From positions 1 through 41,700 of the forward strand of contig JALOMO010000021.1 in assembly GCA_025455395.1 (NCBI GenBank): 41,700 bases of DNA. Reading direction: 5' to 3'. Of this stretch, positions 34,898 to 41,676 are shown piece after piece. Below the pieces are notes generated by a model. It had not been told where the DNA came from. It was given only the letters and a program-made list of their open reading frames with translations, and made no database searches. Positions within the stretch are counted from its first letter, which is position 1; each line of letters opens with the position of its first letter. A program made the translations under genes and the position numbers. Source of the stretch: Bacteroidales bacterium (GTDB taxonomy: Bacteria > Bacteroidota > Bacteroidia > Bacteroidales > VadinHA17).

Positions 34898-36122
34898 TGA
34901 CATATTCAGCAGGAAGGTAAAGGAGGCTTTTAACAGCTTTGATGCCGACGACCTTGCAGAGGAAGGATGGAACTCCTATGTTAAGAAGTATGGGAAGAAA
35001 CCCAGCCTGGCACTTTATTTTCCGCTTTGGGCCAAAGTCGCCTCAATAGCCATAATGCTGACTATCGGAGTACTTTATACAAACCGTATAATCGACAGGA
35101 ATGCCGGTGAATCTGCTGATCAATTAACAAAAGAGACACAGAGTGAGCTGACAGAACCTGCAATAAAGGAACAGGCCACAACCGAAGACAATCTGATGAT
35201 AGCTGACTCCGATCCGGTTTCTGAAGTGACGATCAGAAATGCCGGGCAGGATAGTTTTTCAATCGTTGAAAATACCAGAAGTGAAGTCAGCGAACTCACC
35301 GGTTCGTTAATAATTAACACTGTCAAGGCTGACGAAACGCCTGGAGATATGCATTTACCGGTAAATCCCGTTGAGACAAGGCTGGTTGATGATGCTGATG
35401 CTAAATTGAAGCTGAACCCTGAAAAGGCACTTCCTGTTTTGGCTGATATCCCACGTGAAAAGAGGACTACAACCCTTATGACAGGTTTATCGGGTATGAT
35501 GGCCAGTATTGACAATACGCCATCCACTGCCCAGGGTGTTTCATTTGGCTTTTATGTGGAACAGCAACTTACACGCAGAATCTCCGTTCGTCCCGGTCTG
35601 GCGATGGCGAAACATAATTATGGTATGGAAAGCACATCAGGAGGCAGTATGGCTCTGGATTACGCTGCACCGGAACTGGATGGTCTGTCCGGCACAACCA
35701 CTTCCTATGAGGCGAATATTGAAGTGCTTTCAATGGAGATTCCCGTTAATTTTGTATTCTCCCTCCGGAAACGATCGGGGTCAAACTTATTTGTTACTAC
35801 AGGGGCCTCTACTGTAATATATCTGAACCAGCATTTGTCAGGCAGTTTTAACAATACTTACATAAGGTCAACAGTCGACGCCGCTACCGGTGGGGTATCA
35901 TACGAGTCAAAGACCACCTCCGTAAAGATTGAAAGCGAACAGGAACCCTTAACCGGTGTTGATTTTCTGGGACTTGCCAACTTCTCTGCAGGGTATTCTA
36001 TACCATTTGGCAAGACCCGTCACTTGCTGTTTGAACCGTTTGTTCAATTACCGCTGAAGGATCTTACAAGCCTGGATCTGCGCATCAGGTATGGCGGCCT
36101 GTCAATGAAGATTCAGTTCTGA
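34884..36122 (+). CDS. Inner-membrane helix plus C-terminal outer membrane barrel; candidate anti-sigma/sensor
   Basis: A 412-residue protein with a cytoplasmic N-terminus of about 45 residues (RQFDDIFSRKVKEAF and EEGWNSYVKKYG), one membrane helix (about 47-65), an Asp/Glu/Thr-rich linker (about 70-200) and a C-terminal barrel-like domain (about 210-412). The last part has alternating strands and closes with LDLRIRYGGLSMKIQF. No zinc-binding anti-sigma motif is seen, but the short cytoplasmic segment and the 14-base overlap with the sigma factor gene argue for direct control of it. The long linker could span the periplasm. The same layout occurs beside ECF genes in other Bacteroidota as I recall, without a described mechanism. 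The 3' end overlaps the convergent peptidase gene by ten bases. Confidence 0.8.
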   Translation: MRQFDDIFSRKVKEAFNSFDADDLAEEGWNSYVKKYGKKPSLALYFPLWAKVASIAIMLTIGVLYTNRIIDRNAGESADQLTKETQSELTEPAIKEQATTEDNLMIADSDPVSEVTIRNAGQDSFSIVENTRSEVSELTGSLIINTVKADETPGDMHLPVNPVETRLVDDADAKLKLNPEKALPVLADIPREKRTTTLMTGLSGMMASIDNTPSTAQGVSFGFYVEQQLTRRISVRPGLAMAKHNYGMESTSGGSMALDYAAPELDGLSGTTTSYEANIEVLSMEIPVNFVFSLRKRSGSNLFVTTGASTVIYLNQHLSGSFNNTYIRSTVDAATGGVSYESKTTSVKIESEQEPLTGVDFLGLANFSAGYSIPFGKTRHLLFEPFVQLPLKDLTSLDLRIRYGGLSMKIQF

Positions 36123-37501
36123 GCCTTCCGTCTTCCGTCTTCGGTCTTCGGTCTTCCGTCTTCAGTCAATGGCCTTTCAAGTCCAAGGTCCGATTCATAA
36201 TATGCAATAGCCTTTTCATTGTCTCCGGCACTCAAATATCCCTCCCCCAGACTGTCCCAGACCATGGATGATTCGGGGAACAGCCTGACATTAAGCTTGA
36301 AAAGCTCCAGTGCTTTGTCAATACCTCCATTGCTGCGCTTAAACATATACCCATACCTGTTTATGGCCTTTTCAACTGCCACGTCTGTGGCTTCCTCTTT
36401 ATTAATCAGCTCATTAGCCAGTCTCCTGAATTCAGTGGTATCTTCCTTGGCAAGTGCAAGTCTTAGTTTTTGACAATGTGAGATATTGTCAGGCAGCTCA
36501 GGGACCCTCAGTCTCATCGTTTCGTCGGCAACCGAGTTATACAGGGTTAAAAAAGTAAGCGGACCGGCAGTCATTGCTTTTACCAGTTCCTCTCTTCCCA
36601 GGGTTTCATCAATAACGCCTGCCATGTAACCACCGGCAATATAGAAGGCTCTCTCAATCACTCCTGTCTGCCATGCAAGTTTCCTGAGACTGTCGATCGT
36701 AAGTCTCTCTGCCTGTCTGAAAAGCAGATCGACCTTATCAAGATTCACTTTCACCTCCTCAATATTTTCCATCTTATGATAATCAGGGACAAAATCGTTA
36801 GGGAAGATGTAGCGGGCAGAGTATGAGACATAGGTGGCCATCCCTTCGTTTAAAAGGAAATCCATGACAAAATCAAGAGCCTCATTCTGAAACTCATAAT
36901 CACTTCTGTAAGGGATTGTATTTGCATAGCCGCCATGATAGATCTCATGTACCAGGATATTCATGATAACTGACGGATCGCCATTAAAACGCGGTGAGTT
37001 CACGTTGATAAGTATCCCCCCGGGGTACGCAAATGCTGCAGGCTGAATATCAGAGATGAGGTACACGGGAACCTTTATCGGTGGGGCAGAAGGTTGCAGG
37101 AAGGAGCTGATATGTGGAAATCCTTTTTTATAGAGAACCGGGCTCAGCCCTGTGATCTCCCGTGATGTGACAACGGCCGGTTGTAACGCCCTCTCATCAG
37201 CACTCAGAGCTGCAACTGTCTTTACTCGTTCAGTCCACGCTTCGCGGTCCAGGTTAATACGGTTGTTGCGGCTATACTGGACTGCCAGCTGGTACGCGCC
37301 ATTGGCATTCCACAATGAGTCAACATTGCATAATATTTCATCAGGGTGTGAGTAAACAGCGTCAATTGCTGAGGTGTTAAAAAACACCTCTGTTCCAAGG
37401 CAGAATGGGGAGTCATCCCGGGTTGCTGCCGTTTGACAATGAGCACCAGCAGTACATAACTGAAGAAAAATTACGCACAAAAGAATGGATCTTGTTTTCA
37501 T
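36113..37501 (-). CDS. DUF5700-like zinc metallopeptidase, exported
   Basis: A 462-residue protein with a signal peptide (cleavage near AGAHCQ). His185-Glu-x-x-His189 in ILVHEIYHGG and Glu219 in LLNEGMATYVSY form a gluzincin-like zinc site. A TPR-like pair near the end (about 400-440) contains VWDSLGEGYLSAGDNEKAIAYYESD. After about residue 443 the protein reads LTEDGRPKTEDGRRKAQN, which is the translation of a heptanucleotide repeat array and is not part of the fold. The gene has a strong AGGAGG ribosome site close to the ATG. It converges on the sigma-factor-associated barrel gene with a ten-base overlap. Substrate unknown. Confidence 0.85.
   Translation of the reverse strand: MKTRSILLCVIFLQLCTAGAHCQTAATRDDSPFCLGTEVFFNTSAIDAVYSHPDEILCNVDSLWNANGAYQLAVQYSRNNRINLDREAWTERVKTVAALSADERALQPAVVTSREITGLSPVLYKKGFPHISSFLQPSAPPIKVPVYLISDIQPAAFAYPGGILINVNSPRFNGDPSVIMNILVHEIYHGGYANTIPYRSDYEFQNEALDFVMDFLLNEGMATYVSYSARYIFPNDFVPDYHKMENIEEVKVNLDKVDLLFRQAERLTIDSLRKLAWQTGVIERAFYIAGGYMAGVIDETLGREELVKAMTAGPLTFLTLYNSVADETMRLRVPELPDNISHCQKLRLALAKEDTTEFRRLANELINKEEATDVAVEKAINRYGYMFKRSNGGIDKALELFKLNVRLFPESSMVWDSLGEGYLSAGDNEKAIAYYESDLGLERPLTEDGRPKTEDGRRKAQN
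36122..36170 (+). repeat. Heptanucleotide repeat array, copy 2 (coding on the minus strand)
   Basis: Five in-phase units of [CG]GTCTTC at 36129-36163, flanked by one decayed unit on each side. The array lies inside the last codons of the peptidase gene and supplies its C-terminal TEDGRPK/TEDGRRK heptads. It has the same unit and orientation as the arrays at 27483 and 37735. Confidence 0.85.
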
Positions 37502-37603
37502 GACCTCCTATTTTAAATTAAAGATTGGAAAAATCACTATTATGCTGCATCAACAAATGGGAATTCATTGATTTACTTACAAAAAGAATTGCCTGGAGGT
37601 TCA

Positions 37604-37702
37604 ATGGTGTATGATGGTTCAGCATACTGGTTTACCTGTCGCCACTTCAATGAATTTAACCCTAAACTAGTGAATTTCAACCAGAAGCTGACTCAATACT
37701 GA
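37604..37702 (+). CDS. Possible 32-residue peptide
   Basis: An ATG at 37604 follows CTGGAGGT at a good ribosome-binding distance and opens a 32-codon frame starting MVYDGSAYWFTCRHFNEF and ending in NQKLTQY before TGA. The neighbourhood is otherwise repeat-rich and non-coding. It could be a real small protein, or a fragment of a lost larger gene. Only the ribosome site and the non-repetitive amino-acid mix support it. Confidence 0.3.
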   Translation: MVYDGSAYWFTCRHFNEFNPKLVNFNQKLTQY

Positions 37703-38033
37703 CGCCAGGCAAAACCCTGAACCCCCCAGCTCGCAGTCAGCAATCTTCAGTCTTCGGTCTTCGGTCCTCAAAATGATTTATCGCAAATCCACCCTACCCC
37801 TTAACCTCAACCTCAACCTTGACCTAACCCCTGTGCTCTTTGCCCTCTGCCCCTGTGCTCTGATCCCTCAGTTGGTGTAATGTGGTCAGATTATCCGGCG
37901 TTTGCACCTGTCTAACAGTTTATGGAATTACTATAAAAAAAGTTCCTAAAACCAGGTGCTCATTATATATGATTAGCCTAATTTGGTAAGATCGTTGTAA
38001 CATTGTTAACAAGACTATTTAAAATATGATGAA
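37703..38033. other. Repeat-rich non-coding stretch
   Basis: Besides the heptamer array it holds a run of CTCAAC-like hexamers (about 37800-37830) and a pyrimidine-rich GTGCTCTTTGCCCTC segment. The palindrome TTGTTAACAA lies at 38003-38012, close upstream of the alpha/beta hydrolase gene. No gene is supported. Confidence 0.5.
37735..37769 (+). repeat. Heptanucleotide repeat array, copy 3
   Basis: Five units of the same 7-base family: AGTCAGC, AATCTTC, AGTCTTC, GGTCTTC, GGTCCTC. It lies in the non-coding stretch before the alpha/beta hydrolase gene. Confidence 0.75.
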
Positions 38034-38882
38034 ATGAAAAAGCTTATCCTTATTGCCTTTATTCTGTTGTCTTTCTCCTGTTCCAGGGATATCAAAGACT
38101 TCTATAACACTGATGACAACAATAAAATGTACTATGAGTCCTACGGTTCAGGTGAAACTGCAATTGTATTCATTCATGGCTGGTCTGTGAACTGTCGGAG
38201 CTGGGATGAACAAATTGACTTTTTCAAAGACAAATACAAAGTTATTCTTGTTGATTTACCAGGTTTTGGAAAGTCTGAGCACAACAGGCAGGACTGGTCA
38301 ATGCAACATTACGGAAAAGATGTGGCTGGATTATGCAGGGATCTGGAACTCAAAAATGTGTACCTGGTCGGTTGGTCAATGGGGACAGCGGTAGTTGTTG
38401 AAGCGGCCGTGATTCTTGGCAATGAAGCAAAGGCTGTGATAACAGTCGACCAGTTGTGGCAGACGGAGAATGATTCCGACATTACATGGGCAGAGGGCTG
38501 GTTTGATACTGAAGCTTCGAGGTATAAGGATTTCAATGCTTTGAATAATGCCTATACCAACGACTCGACACTTACTGTAAGGTTAATCGGTATGATGCCC
38601 CCCGGAGACAGCATGCCTGAATGGTGGGAGCCAAGCGTGACCAGCTTCTTTAAATGGTCGGCAACTGACTTGAAATCAAGCGTCTCTGCACTTAAAATTC
38701 CTGTCCGGGCAATAAACGGAAGCTGGGTGAATACAGATGAAGAACAATGGAAGTCCCTCTATTCAGATTATAAACTGACAGTTTTTGAAAATTCAAACCA
38801 CTTTCTTGTCTGGCAATACCCGCAAAAATTCAATGAAACATTGTTTCGGATAATTGTTGAAACATCTGATTTATCAGAATAA
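38034..38882 (+). CDS. Alpha/beta hydrolase lipoprotein
   Basis: A 282-residue lipoprotein (LLSFSC, Cys16) with an alpha/beta-hydrolase fold. The oxyanion-hole strand VFIHGWSVN, the DLPGFGKSE turn, the nucleophile elbow Gly-Trp-Ser115-Met-Gly and the late His256 in ENSNHFLVW are all in place. The acid is probably Asp235. It is likely an esterase or similar enzyme facing the periplasm or cell surface. It is monocistronic, with the repeat-rich region before it and a minus-strand terminator after it. Confidence 0.88.
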   Translation: MKKLILIAFILLSFSCSRDIKDFYNTDDNNKMYYESYGSGETAIVFIHGWSVNCRSWDEQIDFFKDKYKVILVDLPGFGKSEHNRQDWSMQHYGKDVAGLCRDLELKNVYLVGWSMGTAVVVEAAVILGNEAKAVITVDQLWQTENDSDITWAEGWFDTEASRYKDFNALNNAYTNDSTLTVRLIGMMPPGDSMPEWWEPSVTSFFKWSATDLKSSVSALKIPVRAINGSWVNTDEEQWKSLYSDYKLTVFENSNHFLVWQYPQKFNETLFRIIVETSDLSE

Positions 38883-38909
38883 TTCAGCTAAAATCCACAA
38901 GGAACCGGC

Positions 38910-38950
38910 CCAAAAGAAAAACCACTTACCCGAAGTCCGTGTAAGTGGTT
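38910..38950 (-). terminator. Rho-independent terminator, minus strand
   Basis: Perfect ten-base arms AACCACTTAC and GTAAGTGGTT (38950-38920) with an 11-base loop, followed on the minus strand by TTTTCTTTTGG. It lies downstream of both the tRNA-like remnant and the minus-strand barrel gene that ends at 39133. Confidence 0.6.
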
Positions 38951-38960
38951 GACTTAATTC

Positions 38961-38983
38961 GCTCCCCGGACAGGACCCGAACC
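38961..38983 (-). pseudogene. tRNA 3'-end remnant
   Basis: On the minus strand GGTTCGGGTCC followed by TGTCCGGGGAGC looks like a T-arm and 3' acceptor strand. There is no 5' half: upstream on that strand the sequence changes at once into repeat A. The T-loop has G where A58 is almost universal, which suggests decay. The terminator after it fits a former tRNA gene. Confidence 0.45.
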
Positions 38984-38985
38984 AG

Positions 38986-39069
38986 AATGTGAAAAGTCTT
39001 GAGTCTGTCCAATCAGTTTAATTTTCCAATAACCCTTCAAAATCATTGGAAAGTTATTTCTACGTTCTT
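38986..39069 (+). repeat. Imperfect direct repeat, family A, copy 1
   Basis: About 84 bases starting AATGTGAAAAGTC and ending in TTCTT, matched by copy 2 at 40537 with about three quarters of bases identical and one indel. It contains inverted arms TTTCCAAT and ATTGGAAA. It abuts the tRNA-like remnant. Confidence 0.65.
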
Positions 39070-39132
39070 TTCGGGCATCAGAACTGATTAATGAATCAAC
39101 TACAAGGCAATAACCTCGATAAGAAGGTTTTT

Positions 39133-39609
39133 TCAGAATCCAAAACCCAAATGTACCCCTAAACTTACATGGTAATCATCAACAGAATATGCAAACTCAG
39201 CAACGGGGCCTATATGAAAAATTCCTATCTCAAATTCATACAGGGTTTCAAAGTGAAGCCCGAAATGCAAGTCGGATGGGTTAGTGTCACTGAAAGCTAT
39301 CCCGGGCGAAAGGCTTAGGGCAAGATGTTCGATAGGAGCAAAACTTAGAATAACTCCTATCGTATTGTGTTTATGTTCATCGAAAATTCTTTCATATCCG
39401 ACACCAACCCCGAACCTGGTTTCCTTTAAAACCCTGATATAATGTGCATGTAAACCAAAAGCAAATTCTCCTTCATTGATTATGTAGACGGGTGAGTTTG
39501 CTATTCCTAACTCATTTTTATGCCTATCTGAATTTAAATGACTATCAGGACTCTGTGCAGAAAGAGTTTGAGTGAGTGCAAAAAGAATAAGGATGTAAAG
39601 AGTCTTCAT
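39133..39609 (-). CDS. Small outer membrane beta-barrel protein
   Basis: A 158-residue protein with a signal peptide (LTQTLSAQ) and alternating amphipathic strands, rich in His, Phe and Tyr, including YIRVLKETRFGVGVGYERIF, TIGVILSFAPIEHLALSLSP and the closing strand YHVSLGVHLGFGF. It is probably a small barrel of about eight strands. The ATG at 39609 was chosen over an upstream TTG because it begins the signal peptide. It stands alone between repeats. Confidence 0.8.
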   Translation of the reverse strand: MKTLYILILFALTQTLSAQSPDSHLNSDRHKNELGIANSPVYIINEGEFAFGLHAHYIRVLKETRFGVGVGYERIFDEHKHNTIGVILSFAPIEHLALSLSPGIAFSDTNPSDLHFGLHFETLYEFEIGIFHIGPVAEFAYSVDDYHVSLGVHLGFGF

Positions 39610-39621
39610 TTTTTCTACTGT

Positions 39622-39652
39622 CAAAGTGAGTCTCTATGAAATTGGCTCACAA
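39622..39652 (-). promoter_or_regulatory. Possible promoter of the small barrel gene
   Basis: On the minus strand TTG (39652-39650), 20 bases, then TCACTTTG (39629-39622), one base off TAnnTTTG with correct spacing. It would start transcription within about 10 bases of the ATG at 39609. Confidence 0.35.
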
Positions 39653-39770
39653 GATTACAGTTAATAGTGTTTATTCTCCACTAACAGAAAAGTCCGCACT
39701 ATGGTTCACCTCCTTAAATAACCTGCAACATTATTGTCAGTATTATTGTCTTAAATCCCCAAATACCTGT

Positions 39771-39870
39771 ACATAATTTAAAACCATACTCACCCTCCCC
39801 CAATCTCGGATCAGGTTAAGGTATCAAATCTGACCCCAGAGATACGATCTCTATGATGGATGGGGTCTAT
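39771..39870 (+). repeat. Imperfect direct repeat, family D, copy 1
   Basis: About 100 bases matching 40399-40498. A 31-base core (39811-39841 and 40440-40470), which contains GGTATCAAATCTGACCCC, is identical in both. In this copy AGAGAT-ACG-ATCTCT forms a perfect hairpin, and GACCCC pairs with a GGGGTC 20 bases later. The two copies flank the second small membrane protein gene. Confidence 0.75.
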
Positions 39871-40001
39871 GAGGGTCGTGGTTATTTGCTCTTCAGAATG
39901 ATGACCACACCCTATATTACTCACCTGCCGTAAATTTAATTGACATGGGTTGAATAATTTCAGAAATTTGATATTCAACAAACCAAAGCGGAGGTAAAAT
40001 A

Positions 40002-40379
40002 ATGAATACACTTTTTCTTGTTTATCTGATTGCTGAAGTAATATTTGGCGTAGGCTTTCTCTTAAGCCCAGGATTAATGATGGATCCTATGGGCGTGACC
40101 CTTGATGAGACATCGACAACCTTTGCCAGGATGTTTGGTTCACTTATAATCAGTATTCCTGTTTTGTTGTTTTTCGTTCGAAAGTCTCAGAGCACAGAGT
40201 TCAGAAGAGCTGTAGTATATTGTGCATTTACATACTTATTATTGAGCACTATTATTCTTCTGATTAATCAATTAAAGGGGCTTATGAATCCGTTAGGCTG
40301 GGGCATTGTAATGATTCATTTTATCTTTATGGTCTGGTTCGGTTATTACATAATAAACCAGAACAAGGTATTGTCTTAA
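40002..40379 (+). CDS. Small four-helix membrane protein, paralogue B
   Basis: A 125-residue inner-membrane protein, the close paralogue of the product encoded at 27633. It keeps PMGVTLDE, FFVRKS, STEFRR, TYLLLST and QLKGLMN, and its four hydrophobic segments lie at the same positions. A ribosome binding site, GCGGAGGT, precedes the ATG. The leader also shares AAATTTGATATT-like sequence with that gene, so duplication included the control region. Direct repeats of family D lie on both sides. Function unknown. Confidence 0.77.
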   Translation: MNTLFLVYLIAEVIFGVGFLLSPGLMMDPMGVTLDETSTTFARMFGSLIISIPVLLFFVRKSQSTEFRRAVVYCAFTYLLLSTIILLINQLKGLMNPLGWGIVMIHFIFMVWFGYYIINQNKVLS

Positions 40380-40398
40380 CCCCAAAGATAATTTCTGG

Positions 40399-40498
40399 AC
40401 ATAATTTCAAAACCATCCCCAACCTCCCCCTTTCTCAGGTCAGGTTAAGGTATCAAATCTGACCCCAGAGGTAAGATCTCCCTGTTAGATGGGGGCTG
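40399..40498 (+). repeat. Imperfect direct repeat, family D, copy 2
   Basis: Second copy of the D repeat, 629 bases from the first, just after paralogue B. Its hairpin arms are less perfect. It is followed by GGCCCTG...CAGGGCC (about 40497-40530), a seven-base stem, and then by repeat A copy 2. Confidence 0.75.
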
Positions 40499-40536
40499 GC
40501 CCTGTTCAGAAAAGATAATCTTCCAGGGCCAAGCAA

Positions 40537-40621
40537 AATGTGAAAAGTCATATGTCTGTCCAATCTGTTGAAATTTCCATGTAACCCGTCAGAAGGATGG
40601 GAAAGTCATTTCAACGATCTT
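40537..40621 (+). repeat. Imperfect direct repeat, family A, copy 2
   Basis: About 85 bases matching 38986-39069, same orientation. The inverted arms are changed on both sides (TTTCCAT and ATGGGAAA), so pairing is largely kept. Confidence 0.65.
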
Positions 40622-40741
40622 AACAATATATAAAGTCAGATTGAGGAAGTTCCTGGCATGAGAAATTCATTACGAAAGAAACTGGAATTTGATAACTTGA
40701 GGTCTGAAAGAAATAAGTATTTCACTCTATTTTTGATTATT

Positions 40742-41284
40742 ATGAAACAGAATAATACAATAGCAAAGTTGTGTCTCATATGTGGGGTAGTATTGGTCAT
40801 CGGTTGTGCTTCTGCTAAATCGAATAAATCCAATGAAATTAAAGTTATCCCAACAGCCCATAGATCACTAGAAATGACTCAGGATAGTACATTTATTATC
40901 TTCAGTCTTGAAGATGATACTGCTTTTGTTGGAAAGAAATTTCCTCCCGAGGGTGCTAATATTGAAGAGGGAACACTTATTGCCACGGATACAAACATAA
41001 GTGAGTATAATGCAATCCGTGAAATGGTTTGGTCTAGCATTGACAGCAACCGCTATTCAGAACTTAAGGCCAATAATGTATGGTTAAACTTAAACATATA
41101 TGTCGACCCGACTGGAATAATCCGTGAGGCTCAGATAAGATTGGACAATAAGTTTCAAGGATTTTTCGATACCGATGATTTAAGGAATATTTGTGTTAGC
41201 GTGAAGGGATTAAAATTTACAATCCCACCTCAATACAGTCATTTGCCATACTACAGGTTTTCTCAGGGAGTTTCCTTCAAATAG
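40742..41284 (+). CDS. Lipoprotein with TonB C-terminal-like domain, unknown
   Basis: A 180-residue lipoprotein (VLVIGC, Cys22). The C-terminal part (about 110-178) has LNLNIYVDPTGIIREAQIRL, then a helix, then GLKFTIPPQY. This resembles the order of strands and helix in the C-terminal domain of energy-transducer TonB proteins, but the membrane helix and proline-rich linker of TonB are absent. The ATG at 40742 was chosen because it starts the signal peptide. TATTTTTG at 40728-40735 fits a -7 box and would give an almost leaderless message. An ATG at 40658 would add 28 residues. Confidence 0.7.
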   Translation: MKQNNTIAKLCLICGVVLVIGCASAKSNKSNEIKVIPTAHRSLEMTQDSTFIIFSLEDDTAFVGKKFPPEGANIEEGTLIATDTNISEYNAIREMVWSSIDSNRYSELKANNVWLNLNIYVDPTGIIREAQIRLDNKFQGFFDTDDLRNICVSVKGLKFTIPPQYSHLPYYRFSQGVSFK

Positions 41285-41398
41285 AATTCGGTATTACTCT
41301 CTCAAAACTCAAAAGAAGTAGCAAAATTTCTCCAGAAGCTGGCCGAAAACTGGCCCTGATAAACTAAGATTAGAAAGCTAATAGTGACAGACCACCCC

Positions 41399-41440
41399 CA
41401 TCCGCCAACTGGCGGATGACCCCTCCTCACTGAGGAGGGG
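41399..41440. repeat. Two adjacent perfect hairpins
   Basis: CATCCGCCA-AC-TGGCGGATG (41399-41418) and CCCCTCCTCA-C-TGAGGAGGGG (41420-41440) are separated by one base. They have nine- and ten-base stems and no T-tract, so they are not typical terminators. They resemble intergenic palindromic repeats. Confidence 0.7.
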
Positions 41441-41520
41441 AAACTATATTCTATTCTATTCCAGCCCCATGCTCTGCGCTCCTTGCCCCCTGCCCTGCAA
41501 AACCGCATGACCGCAAAACC

Positions 41521-41593
41521 AGTGTGAGTGTGAGTGTGAGTGTGAGTTATGAGAAAAAGAGTGAGAGTGCTCGCTCACGCTCACACTCACACT
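41521..41593. repeat. AGTGTG microsatellite with inverted copy
   Basis: Left arm 41521-41540 is made of AGTGTG units (the tract runs to 41546). The right arm 41574-41593 is its reverse complement at 19 of 20 bases. It can form a long stem next to the tRNA-Asn gene. Confidence 0.75.
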
Positions 41594-41599
41594 CTTTTT
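41554..41599 (-). terminator. Possible terminator of tRNA-Asn
   Basis: On the minus strand, starting four bases after the tRNA 3' end, AAAAAGAGTG and CACTCTTTTT form ten-base arms ending in a T-run. The structure competes with the larger microsatellite stem that overlaps it. Confidence 0.4.
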
Positions 41600-41602
41600 A
41601 AG

Positions 41603-41676
41603 CTCCCCAGCTAGGACTTGAACCTAGGACCCCCTGATTAACAGTCAGGTGCTCTGACCAACTGAGCTACTGAGGA
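41603..41676 (-). tRNA. tRNA-Asn (anticodon GUU)
   Basis: A 74-base cloverleaf: acceptor TCCTCAG pairing with CTGGGGA, D-arm GCTC/GAGC, anticodon stem CCTGA/TCAGG around CTGTTAA with anticodon GTT at 41642-41640, T-arm CTAGG/CCTAG with loop TTCAAGT, and discriminator G. CCA is not encoded: CTT follows. All stems pair fully apart from one G-T. Confidence 0.95.

Noticed and set aside
35120-35527. Open frame of about 135 codons antisense to the barrel/anti-sigma candidate
   Set aside because: It mirrors the acidic linker of the real gene and shows only Ser/Val-rich low complexity.
39811-40011. Minus-strand open frame before paralogue B
   Set aside because: It consists largely of the D repeat and leader sequence, with no start context.
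41302-41508. Minus-strand open frame of about 68 codons
   Set aside because: It is made up of the tandem hairpins and low-complexity sequence.
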